A stretch of DNA of 64,000 nucleotides. Origin: Ectocarpus siliculosus. Taxonomy: Eukaryota; Sar; Phaeophyceae; Ectocarpales; Ectocarpaceae. The position numbers were made by a program, and so were the translations under genes. The number at the start of each line of letters is the position of its first letter. Within the stretch, counting starts at the first letter, position 1. Under the pieces are notes generated by a model. The model was not told the origin of the DNA. It saw only the letters and a list, made by a program, of their open reading frames with translations, and searched no databases. Location: the NCBI GenBank assembly GCA_000310025.1, contig FN649735.1:4358166-4422165 (forward strand). Direction: 5' to 3'. Of this stretch, positions 23,529 through 35,625 are shown piece by piece.

Positions 23529-26399
23529 ACGGAGGTTATGAGATAAGAGGGCGGTTCAACCCTCAACGCGCTGCCTCTGGGGGAAGCAGAGATAACACGG
23601 GCGGTATGATAAGAGTGAATAGGGAAGCGATGAACACGCCATAGAAGGAGGAATCAGAGACAGCAGGGACATCATAGAATAAGTGATTTCGGAAGAGGTG
23701 GTATTTCGACTGTGACCATAATACGAAGAAGGTAAACGGAGAGCGGAGGCTTGGGTGGATGGTGCACGGGGTCCGTGGTTCATGCGGAGCATGACGCCGA
23801 GCTTGCTTTGCCGCGTCATGAGGCCTTGGCTCGCCATTTACCTTCCTGAGATAGGCCGAATAAATAGTCATGCCCCAAACGAATCGTGTGATTGTAGTTT
23901 GGTGGACGACATGATGACCCTGGTGACGCACGACAGCCGCACACAAGCAACACGAGCTTTTGAAGCCGGACGCTTTTCTCAAAACAAGTACAGGTACTGA
24001 AGAAGAAAGCGGCTGGCACATAGTTGTTGGCACTCTTTTCCTTTTCCGTTTTTATCTTATCCGGCAACTTTCGTTCAGCATCAAAACCAAGGAACATCCC
24101 GAAGTGTAATCACTTTGTGAGGTGTTGGTCTTTTACCTCTACATAGGAGACCGATGCGGTCTCTAGAGGTTTGAGGTTTCACAGAACGGCAAATTTGTTT
24201 TGTCTGTCTGTCTGTCTGTCGCCGTTCACTCCGAAGCTCCGAACCACGCGCTGTTTTGACCCGAACACCCGAGGCACGAGAAATCAGACCATCGGCCGTC
24301 CTGCACTACTTGAGAAGCCCTCAGCAAGTTTCAGATTGATTGGCGCCCCCTGCGTTAACGTTTGGCTGTGTCGGTGAATGGCCTTTTCAGCACGAAACAC
24401 GAGCATGCGGCAGGTGCTTCTGGCATCAAATTGCTCCGATCTCGATTAATTTATGCCTTAATGTTGCCTATCCTCCACCAAATTGAAGCCCCGTCCAATC
24501 TACAGCTGGAATGACTGCAATAGCTGTAATTTTGCCTGCCAACGAGAGGGCACAGCTTTCGCCCAGTGTGTACTGCATTGGACAAGCTTTCCACCGTCCT
24601 CTTTAACGATGGCCAGCAATAGGACGTCCACAACCAACATGATTCATCTACGTTTTTCTTGTGCTTCAGCTTTTGCATTGGACGAGCGCCGAGCAGACTG
24701 AGCATTAGTGTTCAAGGCCGTTACAGTATTTCTTGTAGAAGCGGGCAAAGTTCAAAAGCCAAACAAATGCGCGAAAGCAAGGTACAAGAGTACTACAAGT
24801 AGGGGCGTCCCACAATAGACAGGAAAGCCTGAGACCCTTGCGAGTTGTTCGCTGCCTCATCAACAGCTAGTAGCTCCAAGTCGCCTCACGCCCCGAACAC
24901 AACCATGACATATTTTGGGATAGGCTTGGCCAGCCTTCTGTCCTTTTTTTACCTTGCAACCGCTTGCTGTTTTAAGCTTGCCGCACGGAAGACGACGACG
25001 ACCTACACATCAGTATCTTCCTAATTTTCGTCTTTGGTGCGTCTGTGTGTGTCTTCTTGCTATCGCTTGCGGTGGTAAGCCTTCCGGTGGGGCTATCTAC
25101 ACATTTTCAATGGTAGTATCGACGTCTTGACTGACGAGAGCTATCTCGACTGCAATTGACCAGAGACGCCGCTTGCCATATTCCAGTTCCAACATGTAAG
25201 TCATACGGTGTTCGGTTTCTGGGAATCGTGTCCCTAGCCCCAGCTAACTATTTACACGTGTGTGTGCACCACGACCTCAAATCCTGCAGGAAAGGCAGCA
25301 GCTGCTCTGACAGATCAGGCAGAAAAAACTCGTTTTTTCTCCCCTTTGTGCGAGAGCCAGGCAGGGTTAGGGTGCGCATTTGAATGACGCTTGCTCTCTC
25401 ACTATTTCATTATTTCTACTGTCTAAATCAAACCCATCTTTCCCCCCGAGAGTTTGTTCGACAATCGATAAGCGACATGTGACAACAAACATTTTCAGGA
25501 GAAAATAGCCAACCCATCGTGGACTATAGACACCTCTGCTACTGCTTTTGAGTCTGCGGGGAAGAGGCAATCATCATAGCATGCAGAATGAATGGAACCC
25601 ATTCCCGTCTCCATCTTTTCGCTTCGATTCAAACGAAGCACGTTCGGGAAAGGGGACGCACCGGACGGCGCACCATTACCATTGCGCGGCCTTGCCTCCA
25701 TTCTCTAACGTAATCAAGTCACACAGAAACAAACGAACCAGCCTACGCAACACCTGAATACACCGGAACCCCGCTTCCCCGCCCGCGCTCGACACTGCAC
25801 ACAGACCCCAGCCCCCCCGCACAACAACGCACGACAGCAGTTACGCACTCCGTGTCAGGATTGCACGCAAGGACTCTCAGCAGGTACCAGCGAAGCCACA
25901 TTTCCTCCGCCAGAAGACTAGGAGAGCGCAAAAAACGGCAACATCATTCTCTACAGTTTAGGCTAACGTAGTGGCGCATCTTGACCGTCGATCACTGTGC
26001 CCCTCCCCCCCACTCCCTTCCGTCCAAAAAAATGATCGTATTCTAGGTACGCTACGTTTTGAACAACACAAGAACATCGAAACAAAAATGGGCGCAACGC
26101 TTCCAATGATACAGGTTTGGCTGTCATGTGCGTACTTCGTGACTCAGCCAATCACATTCTCTCCTGGTGAGAGTAATAACACCAACATGAGACTGGCTCT
26201 CACCCAGCTGCTACAGCTATAATAGTGCGATCGTCACGGGGCGCTGTTTGCCTGCGCTCTCGCGTGGCCTCGTTCTTCAATCTTCCGAACAAAGAAAGGT
26301 TTGGAAATACATGGTACACCATGTACACGCCCAGCTCTTCTGTTCTATTTTCTTCTTTCGTGCTAGCATACAGCAGGAGGTAGGTAGGTTAGGTCCCGC
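23529..26399. other. Convergent intergenic region, no gene supported
   Basis: Lies between the stop codons of the plus-strand F-box/RCC1 gene and the minus-strand EF-hand fusion gene. The first kilobase is probably 3' untranslated sequence of the former. Open frames of 60-156 codons occur on both strands but none has recognisable domains or convincing splice borders. No structured repeat was noticed beyond short simple runs. Confidence 0.5.
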
Positions 26400-29300
26400 T
26401 TAGCCGAGCACGAGACTGCTGTTGCCGCCGGGCCCCTGGCGGATGGGGGCGCTGTACGTGGATCCCTCGTTGCTCTGCCCGCCCACGCTCATGGTCTCCG
26501 CCATGTCGACGGCGTTGGCCGCGGGGGGCTCCGTGGAATCGACGCTCCCGAAAAGTGCCACTGACGTCACGTTCAGCCCCTGCAAACGACAAGGAGAGCG
26601 AGCACGACGGGTCTCAGACGGCACCGACACAATTAGGCGAACAATTCAATTTGGAGCAGGGGTTGTCCTGCCCTCCGCTGATCGCGTGGTGGCAGTCGAT
26701 GTTGACAGCTTGCCGGGCGTGGAGCCGCACAGCAGTACTACCGAGAGGTGGAGGCGCAGCAGCCGGTTAGGTTTGGTCACAGGCAGCTTTCTGCGCGGTA
26801 CAGAACAGCAAAAAAAAACTCGAACGCTGAGTCCCATCAATGGTTTGTTGAGAAAATAATATCCGCCTTACAGTCGTCCTCGCTGTAAGGACACTCATCT
26901 TGAGCCCACTCCCCGCTTTAAGGACAAAGAAAACTCAGAAGCAGCCCCCCCCACAGATATACAATTATAGAAGATGTCCTTAAAAGCGGGGTGGACTGTT
27001 CCATCATAAAAAAAATCTGTGTTCTCGCTCAGGGACAATACCATAGCATAGTCATCCTGTCATCCTCGCATCTCCGACCTGTGAGCGAAGGCTGTTGAGC
27101 ATAGCCTTCTTGTCTGAGTTGCCCATGCCCGCGGCCCCCTTCACCTCCTCGATCGTCTGGCTGCCGTCCGCCCTCGTGGCTAGCACTCTCCTGCCTGTCG
27201 TGCTGGCCATCGCACCGACCCCCCCCGGCAGATGCCAGGCGTTTCTGACAGAAACAACAGAAAGAAAGGGTTAGGCCACGTGGCTATCCAGATTTCAATA
27301 CTTGCACCCGAAGAAGGTGCAACATCAACGCGATCAGGTCCTCGATCATTTCCACACGGTGTCATGGGCAGTCACTCAAACAATAACACCTCGTCGTCTG
27401 GTGCAGCAGTATCACATCAACGAGAACCTTTTCTTGAGAAACACGTCGTAAGTTAATAGAAAATTCCACGCGGCAGACGCAGCAGTAAAGTCGCAAGCAC
27501 TAACCAGCCACAACGAGGAACAGTATGGCAACGATACCACGCATGTTGTATACGTACCTCATCATGAGCTCGAAGTCGTCGTCGTTGGGCATGCCCGCTG
27601 ACAGCATGGAGTAGTAACGACACCACTCCTCCGGTGTGACCTATACAAGATGTGCAAGTAGGTACACACAAAATGCACAAAGCGTGGAAAAATGCGATGC
27701 GCGGGGTCAGGATTTCAACGACAGTAGGCCCGAAAAGCACAATAAATATGCTTCGTATTGAACATTTATAACAACATGGACTTCGTAGAACAGAACTTGC
27801 GACTTCTGCACGAAAACTGCGTTGGATGCACGACAGTAAGACGGCCCCAACATCATCTAAGACCATTTCAAATAACCTAAATACCCCGATGTAGCTGACT
27901 TCGTTATCAGGGTGCCGACAAGAGTACGTCGGCCGATGACCTCCTGTACAACCTCAATTCAACTTACCCAAATCTCTGGCACAGTTGTACACGGCCGCAA
28001 ATGACGCCGGGCTTGGTGTCTGCCATGCAGCTCACGCACTCTTGCTACACATGAAGATGTCCACAAACGACAACAAATCTTTAAGACGAACAAACGAATG
28101 TCTGCATGCTAATAAAATAACAGCTGTTTCAAGCCCTCGAGAGGGGTACAGCAACACGCAGGGTTCGGGGGGTAACCCGCCCGCTACAATAGCGACAGAA
28201 CAGCAGGCCGAGGCTGTTCGGCCACCTCACCTTGCCATCCTTGATCTCCCCCTCGAAGCTGGAGATGAACTCCTCCATGACCTCCTCCTCTGTACGCCTC
28301 TTGGCCACCACACCCGGGTGCTGGGAAGCATCGTACACGCCCTGCCACACCACGTTCAATGACAAAAGACATTGAAAAACACATCCAACACAGTTCTGGC
28401 CCTTCAGTGCTCCACGCCATGTGCACCACTTATAAGCTAGAAAAAACGAAATGAAAGCCTACCTCACGAAGCAGCACTACGGCATACTCTCGACAGCTTG
28501 TTGAGTTCCCGAGAAGTGGTGATCTTGCTCGCAACGTGAAAATTACTCCCCCCCCTCCCATTTTTTGTTGCCATCACTCGAAATCAGTACTCACCGCATT
28601 TCTGCCCCCGTACAAACAAAAACGCCGCGTATATTCATTCTACCAGAGAACGAAATGCAACGCATCAAACATCTACAGTACCACGCTGTGGGTGTTACCG
28701 TTAACGGCCTTCCTTGCCAACGGAAAAGTACGGTGCCGACATGAAAGTTGTAGCCAACACAGCAGTCGGGTGACTGCTTTGATGGGGCAGTCAGGTGGAA
28801 TCGCTTAGCCTACCCTAGATCCATATAAAAAATATCACAGGTCAAATTCATATTTTGCACTTTGAATTGGGCGGGTGCCTGCTACCTTGTACAGGGAGGG
28901 TGGATCGCCCGGCACATAACTCAAAGCCACACTATTGACGGACCCCGGCCACCGTGGAGACAATAACAACAGAAATACATGCACCGACAGTGGTTTGTTT
29001 TTTTGGATCGTGAAGGAAAATTTAGCAACATGACGCCATGGTCGTGTTCCTCTCCCTCCCTCGAGCAGCCGCAAAACACAACAGCAAGTGAAAACCACGA
29101 CAGTGACAATCACGATGCCACGGCAACACACCTTGAGGTCGCTGGCGTTAAGAGCCCCGTTCTTGTCCTTGTCCATCACCTCGAACGCCTCCAGGATAAC
29201 CTGGGCCCGCCGTTCGTTCAACTCTCCTCGCACGGCGAACAGGAACTCGTCGTAGCTGACAAAGTTACGCACAAGTGCAAAAGAAAAGAAACACATGTAC

Positions 29301-32300
29301 AAGAGTCAGGCATACGGACAAGATGATACCAAACGATCGTGTTATCGTAAAGATATGCTTGGTAATAATCGCATCGAACAAGGCTAGGTAGGTTGGTTGG
29401 AGGGACTTCGAAGGGGGGTCCGCGGAACGGAATCCTACAGCCGTACGGTGGGGGGTCCGTGGAATGGAAGAGAGGAACATCGCAGGTTTCTTCGCAACCA
29501 CAATGACGCCTGGCGGTGGGGGTATCGTGGGGAGTCGAAGCGCTACAAACACCTTAAGGCGTTCGCTAGGTCGTGGCTTGGGCAGCGCGTTACAAAGAAA
29601 CACGATCGATCATATGCATGCGCCTACCTGACTCACACACACAATCTTAATCTTTCGGTCGTACAGCAGAAGCGACCACGAAACGTCACGGGAAGGGGGG
29701 GAAAATAACGCAACTCCGACAGCATACGGCAAGGGCGGTACTTTCCTATTATGAGTATAGTTTTCAGGCCCGCCTACAAAATGGGAAAAAGAAAGGCGGG
29801 TCGGTGTAAACCAAACTTGTCATTTATCTACCAGACAAGACTCGTACAATGTATGTGGCGGTGGCACGCACGCATGTGAACGGCAAAGCCTCAAAGCACC
29901 AAGGGATTCAACACAAGTGGTGCGGACTTTCCAATCCCAATCGATGTTGCCGCAGGGATCGGTGGCAGAAACCACGGGATTCAGTTAACTCGAGGCCCAT
30001 CTATCCCGCGCCTACTTCTCTCCCTTCAAAGGTGCCAGGTCCACTATCATCGGATTTGTGAACACACGGAGTTGAGGCACCGCAAGACGAGCCCGTCTAT
30101 CGCACGCTTTACTTGTAGGAGTACGTCTCTCACCAGCATGCTCCTGGGGTATGCTGTTTCTCATATCTCAATCAATCCCATCATCGCACGCCTATGTGTG
30201 TACTTCCAAGTCCAAGAATCTCAAAAGCTCTGCGGTATCTACAAATCTCATACAAATACAAAAGTATCTCACTCGATGGTGTCGGAGCCGTCGGTATCGA
30301 AGTGCTCGAACACGTTCTTCAGCTCGTCCTCTGTCCAGCCCATGTGAGCATCGCGCATGCACACCTGGAAAAACCAAAACACAGCAAACAATGGGCCAAT
30401 CGGTTCCAAGAGCCCGCGGTGGTCTACCGATCTGACACCAGGTTGTCCGGCTAACCTAGAACATGCGTGGGGTTGTTGGTCTACCGTAGCTGAGTAGATC
30501 ATTTGGCAAGCTCTAGCTCTAGTGGAAACGTTCTTCACACATACGCTACACCTCGTGGGGAGCTGCATGGCTCACCTACTTGACGGATCTCAACACACAG
30601 AATAAACATACATACAAAATGTACCTGGAACTCGTGGAAGCTGATGGTGCCCGACTTGTCGTCGTCCGAAAGCCGGAACCGCCTCGCGAGCCCAAACATC
30701 CCGCTGGACCGAATTAACGCATGTACAATAGATGTGCGGGCAAGAGCGATGTCATGAACGGACACGGGAGGGAGCAAGCGGACGTCACGTCAGCCCGAGC
30801 ACATGCCACGAGTCTTGGTAGATTTCAATAGCGACTATCGTTGTACAGTAGTATCGTTGGCGCACTGTAGATTAATTGGTTGGTCGAGACGCGAGGCAAG
30901 CATCATGTCTTGGTGAAGTGTGGTCCTGTCATGGAGTCATGGAGAGCACGGCCTACAGCACTGACTCACACTTTTCCGTGGCCCATGCAGCGCAGGTCAA
31001 GTCAGACGAAACGTACAACAGCCACGCGTCCACGGAGCGGGCCACATCTCGCCACCGCCGACAAACAACAACCAACATAAGTCACTGACTTTTCTTACTC
31101 ACGTTGCGCCGTGGGCCTTGAGGGAGGTCTTGAGGCCTAGCAGTAGTGAGGTGAGGTCCGTGGGCACCGCGCGTGTCTGCCCGAACACGCTCGACCTCCG
31201 CTTGGGGCCGAGGGAGAGACCGCGGCTGTTGGACGCGAACAGGTCGCCGCTGTTGCCTACCGCGGGAATGGCACGCGAGACTGCAGGTAGGGGGGGGGAG
31301 GGGGGGGGGCGACGGAGGGGCTAAGCGCTAGGGTGGTTACTTAGGCCGGTGGTTTCAGGATACAGAACGAGGGTTGGTGAGGCACGGGGGCGGTCACAAT
31401 TCGCCATTCCTGGTGGTGGTGGTGCTACTTTTACCACGACAAGTACAATCTTCTTCTGTCTGCGTAGTTTTGCAAGACTGAGATCGCACGGTAACGGTCA
31501 CATATATAGGCGCCTGCAAGTCGTTCTGCCCTCGACGTCAACGTAAGCTCTCGCAAACACAAAGCAACTAGGCTTGGAAGATGGGAGACAAATGCCGATA
31601 CAAAGCACAACGCAGTGGTAGCTGTTGCGTCCCACCCAGACGAGGGCTCCTCCTCTTCCCCTTGGTCTAACAGGGACTAGGAGCCCACCGTGCCTGGAAA
31701 TGTCAACGCTAACGCTTAGGTCGCGTCTCCTACCGCACCTGTGTAGGTCTCCTGCTTGCCGTCGCGGACGGAGGACATGTGGATCGCTCCCTTGGCCAGC
31801 TTCCCGCTGAGCGCGGCCGCATCACCCTCCGACACAGCACGGAAGCAGAGGCCGTTCACCACGGGCACCTTCAGGCTCAGGGACAGCTCCAGCAACGTCT
31901 TCACCAAAGCTCCGCCAACCTTCAGCATCAGCATCAGCATCAGCACGGGACAAGGGGCAAAGCTTCGGTCATGGTATGCCGTTGCGTGTTTCTGTGGTGG
32001 AACTAACTGCCCACGAAGGCAGCCAAAATGTTGTGTCGTTCTGTCCATCAGCAGCAGTGGTACAGTGGAACACCTCTCTTTGCTCGGGCCAAAACCGATA
32101 AAAGCCTGCTTCGCTAGACGAGTCCACCGACCGGTAAGCATTCCCTCGAGATAGTCGGGTTTCCCCTTACTCCGAGTATAAAACATCCGGTGCAAAATTT
32201 ATGCTACGGTCTCTTGTCGGTGAATCCTTAGGGATAGGGTTAGGGTAGGTCGGGTTTCCCGAATTGAACATCCGGTGCAAAATGTATGCTACGGTCTCTT

Positions 32301-33190
32301 GTCGCTGAATCCTTAGGGCTAGGGTAGGTCGGGTTTCCCCGTATTGAACATCCGGCGCAATTTTTTTGGTACGGTCTCATGTCGCTGAATCAATCCTACC
32401 TCTTTCGAACACCAGTGGGCATCTGCAACCAGGAAACCGATGGCCACTACCACCGACACCCCGGTCTTCTGTACCATGCACTGGATGGCGAACGGGAGCT
32501 GGAGTGGGTCGGAAACCTCGTATATCGTGGTCTTGGCGCCTGTGGACAAGCGTCGAGGAGACGTGTTGGTTGACACGGCAGATGTAGGGAGGTTGCAGCG
32601 CGGCAGCACGCAACGAAAGGGTTTGGTACACCAGTAGCTGTGAGTCAAAACACTGCACTATATAAACACTGTACTACATAAGCACGGTTGCTGAGTCGAA
32701 TACGGTATACCAAACCGAGCGGGCTTTACAGCAGAGCGCATGTGGCGGTACGAGCCCTGCCTGGGCACGTAGGCACGAACACGCCCGGTCGACAACCACA
32801 CGAAATAACAACATACAGGCGGGACGACAACGAAACCGAAGCCAGCTCCCATTGGTTCTCACCGAGCTGCTGGAGTGCCGCCACAGTAGACGACTTGAGA
32901 GCCTCCGACTCGCACACCGCCACCCCGACGTGGAGCCCCGCAGCGGAAACGGCCAGTTCCGCCGGGGGGGAGGCCGTCGGCGTCGCCGACTTGGCACGGG
33001 TGGGTGTGGGTGCCCTCGGGGGCGACGCCATTTGCGCCTTCGCCTTGCTGGCGGCGCCGTTGGCGGCGGCCGGGGTTTCGGTGGCGTAGTCCCCTAGGGA
33101 GATGGACGTCTGCCCCCCCGGCGGCGCGTACCTGAGGGAGAGGGGGTTAAGCGTAGCAGCCGCGGTGGTTGGGGAAGAAGGGACTTTCAT
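26400..33190 (-). CDS. Lumazine-synthase-like / calcyphosin-like EF-hand fusion protein, 11 exons
   Basis: Exons (minus, 5' to 3'): 32863-33190, 32400-32539, 31739-31919, 31103-31280, 30625-30703, 30273-30364, 29132-29255, 28231-28341, 27558-27640, 27079-27244, 26400-26579; all GT/AG, in phase, 553 aa. Residues 20-33 carry RYAPPGGQTSISLG. Residues ~85-205 align with 6,7-dimethyl-8-ribityllumazine synthase: GLHVGVAVCE, then SDPLQLPFAIQ at the PGAxEIP position, VVVAIGFLVADAHWCSKEV at the GAVxRGxTxHxD position, and KVPVVNGL at the PVxxGVLT position. The Arg/Thr of the catalytic motif and the terminal RAGxKxGNKG are absent, so activity is doubtful. Residues ~277-490 are calcyphosin-like. EF1 is DDDKSGTISFHE, EF2 DTDGSDTIDYDE, EF3 DKDKNGALNASD; the fourth is degenerate, followed by VTPEEWCRYYSMLSAG and NAWHLPGG with RADGSQTIEEVK. 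Known calcyphosins are about 190-210 aa. Likely a calcium-responsive, non-catalytic protein; function unknown. Confidence 0.85.
26905..26995. repeat. Inverted repeat in intron of the EF-hand fusion gene
   Basis: Left arm CCACTCCCCGCTTTAAGGAC (about 26906-26925) is matched in inverted orientation by TGTCCTTAAAAGCGGGGTGG (about 26975-26994), allowing one insertion and one deletion. The loop is about 50 bp. It could be a small foldback element. Confidence 0.75.
32154..32392. repeat. Three-copy tandem repeat with telomere-like junctions
   Basis: Three consecutive copies, each opening with GTCGGGTTTCCC, then AACATCCGGYGCAA and ACGGTCTCWTGTCG. They begin near 32154, 32249 and 32328 and are joined by CCTTAGGGATAGGGTTAGGG-type sequence. 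The array sits just outside the exon that encodes the middle of the lumazine-synthase-like domain. Confidence 0.85.
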
Positions 33191-35625
33191 GTTACCGTAA
33201 AGGTGGCATGACGTAAGATATCGTACCCCCTGCACCGATTTTCGAAGCTCGACTACTTCTCAGCACCGAGAGTGGCGGTGCAGAAAAATGGCCGCGTTGG
33301 AACCGTCTACTCGATAGAGAGAGCTTTCGTGTTGGACGTATGATACGTATCGTTTGATTTGTACCTCCTGTTCGTCGTGGAGTATCCGAGCTTTGAAAAT
33401 CGGTCCGGGGTGTGTGGTATTTCCAGTCCCCTTACAGTATGAATGCTGCGCGGAGGCGAGCGGACCACAGCAACTCAGAACGACGGTGTTTTTGAACTAT
33501 GATGGGGTTGTACATACGCGGTATAGAAGTACGGCGGTTGGAACCGGCACCTGGTGTGCCAACAGCTCCTCCAGGAGGAACTATACTTGGCTCTTTCTAC
33601 ATGAGCGCAATGCGGACGTACTGTAGCGTGGTCTTAGGCTTGCCAAAGATGACAATGCTTCATGACGACCACCTTTCACGAGGAGATGAGGGTGGAAGGA
33701 ACCGTCTTGAACACCCCGGGCCAGATTCCTCCAACACCGCGGTACAAGATAGGTGGCACTGCTCCTCCTTCCCACTTGTACAGCCAAACCTTAACCTTGG
33801 GAAATGCTGGCATGTTAACTTTTTCTCACCTGCGCGTGGATGACTTCTCCCACACCAGATCTCCAGAAAGTTGCGTAGACATGGCGGCTGGCTGGTTCGC
33901 TGTTGGTGTTTCGCACTGCGTTCCGTGTGAATGGGAGGGGGGGAGGTTTGGCTACACAGCACTACAGCAGTAGTAGTCTATTGCATGTGCATTGTGTGCA
34001 GCAAGTAGTTACAGAGAAGCTGACAAAATGTACCATTATCAAACAACGCCGTTGTTAGATACATATGCTTAACCCCCGCCTGTGGCATCAACACGTCTGT
34101 GTGCGCCGCCGCCGCCGCCGCCCCAGCAGCAGCTACGACTGCTGTAGATACCGTCGTAGCTTGGAGGAAGGCGGATGTGTGTACGCGCGGGATGATGACA
34201 GCAGTGAAAATCCAACTTTGGGGACGACATCGTTGGATTGTGACGATTTAACGATTTTATGCATACAACGAAAACAAATCTCACGAGAGCTCCCTTAGTG
34301 CGTACCCCAACGTTTACGGCCCGACAAGCCCAGAGATCTCTGCCGTCATGAGAAAATCAGTGCTCGCACACACCACTACATCATCTGGGCGCATGAACAT
34401 TCAAATCTTGGGGTTTGCGTCATGAATCATCGTTGAAAAAGAGAGCCAAACGAACGACTCGCATTTCATTCTCTACTGCTGTTGCCGTGGAGCAACAACC
34501 GGTCAAAGATTGCCAACGAGCGTTTGTGCTTCAGCTGCCTTACCGCCCCCCCCACTGGATGCTTGGGGGCGGCGACACAGCGGCGCGCGCGCGTGATCTA
34601 CTGCTGGGTGGGACACAAACTAATAACGACGAACTACACAGCGACCCCTCGTGCAAACTTGGTGGGAGGCGGCACACTTTTTGAAGAACGGGTTGTTTCA
34701 ACGCCCCCCAAGAATCAAAACCGAGATGACGTGAGGAGCTGTAGCTCTCGGTGCATCCCGGGGTTGCAGAGTCACAGCGTACCGCCAACCTTGCTGTGCG
34801 GTTGTCCTTCGAAGCCATCGGCAGAACAACGAAATGGCCGTCGCTGGATCAGACCAACGGATTTTCGTGGAATGTTAAACACAACAACACAGCAGTCAGT
34901 CAGCAGCCCCCTCCCTCTCTCCACCTCCTTCGTTGCCTCACCTGTTGCAATACGCACTGCCTTTGCAACGACAAGCTTCGACCGTTGGGCGCAGGGGGGG
35001 TGGTTAATCCGGTTCTTGGCTCCAACAGCAGTTGTAGTTGGTTGCTCTCGTCATGTCCAACCTCTACCCCCCCCCCCGCCTATATTACATTTCCACATTT
35101 TAATCGACATATGTATATTTTTCGGTGTACTATTTGCGGTGCCCCTCAGGCACCGCAGATCGCTGCAGCGCGGTACGGAGAACGCAAGAGAGAGCTGTGT
35201 TGCCAAAGGGCGATCTGCGAGGTACCGTCCCTTCTTAGAGGTTGCGTTGGTAGTCTTTTGTCTTGGCCTTCCCTTTTTGAAAACACACTTTGGATAATTG
35301 GCGGGCAGGCAGTCTCTGTTTTCTCCTTCATCAAGAGGCAGCCAAGGAGGCAGGGAGATGCGAAAACGGAGGGAGGTTCGGACACAAGGCGGCCGCTCGC
35401 TCGCGTTTGGACGCAAGCGCGTGGAGTGAAGTGGAAGCGATGTGCTTTTTAACTTTGTTCGATGATTCTTGGCTTATCGCTGACGCTTCGTTTCCCTCGC
35501 GCGCTCTCCCTCTCTGCTCTCTTTCGTCTTCCTTCCACACAGGAGCACTTTTCATCGAAAACAACGGATCCAGTCCACACACAAGATAAGAAAGAGGGGG
35601 ATTCCTCCCAACAAGCGAACGAATC
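33191..35625. other. Divergent intergenic region between EF-hand fusion and RRM genes
   Basis: Should hold the promoters of both flanking genes. A 271-codon plus-strand frame at 34482-35297 shows no domain and is not called. The segment 33231-33445 partly resembles intron sequence near 16065-16165 (shared GAGCTTTGARAATSGG and GGGTGTGTGGTATYYC phrases), so it probably contains a diverged repeat. A CT-rich stretch lies just before the RRM gene start. Confidence 0.45.

Noticed and set aside
34482-35297. 271-codon plus-strand ORF
   Set aside because: It lies between two divergent genes and has no recognisable domain or splice logic. Its composition is that of translated non-coding sequence.
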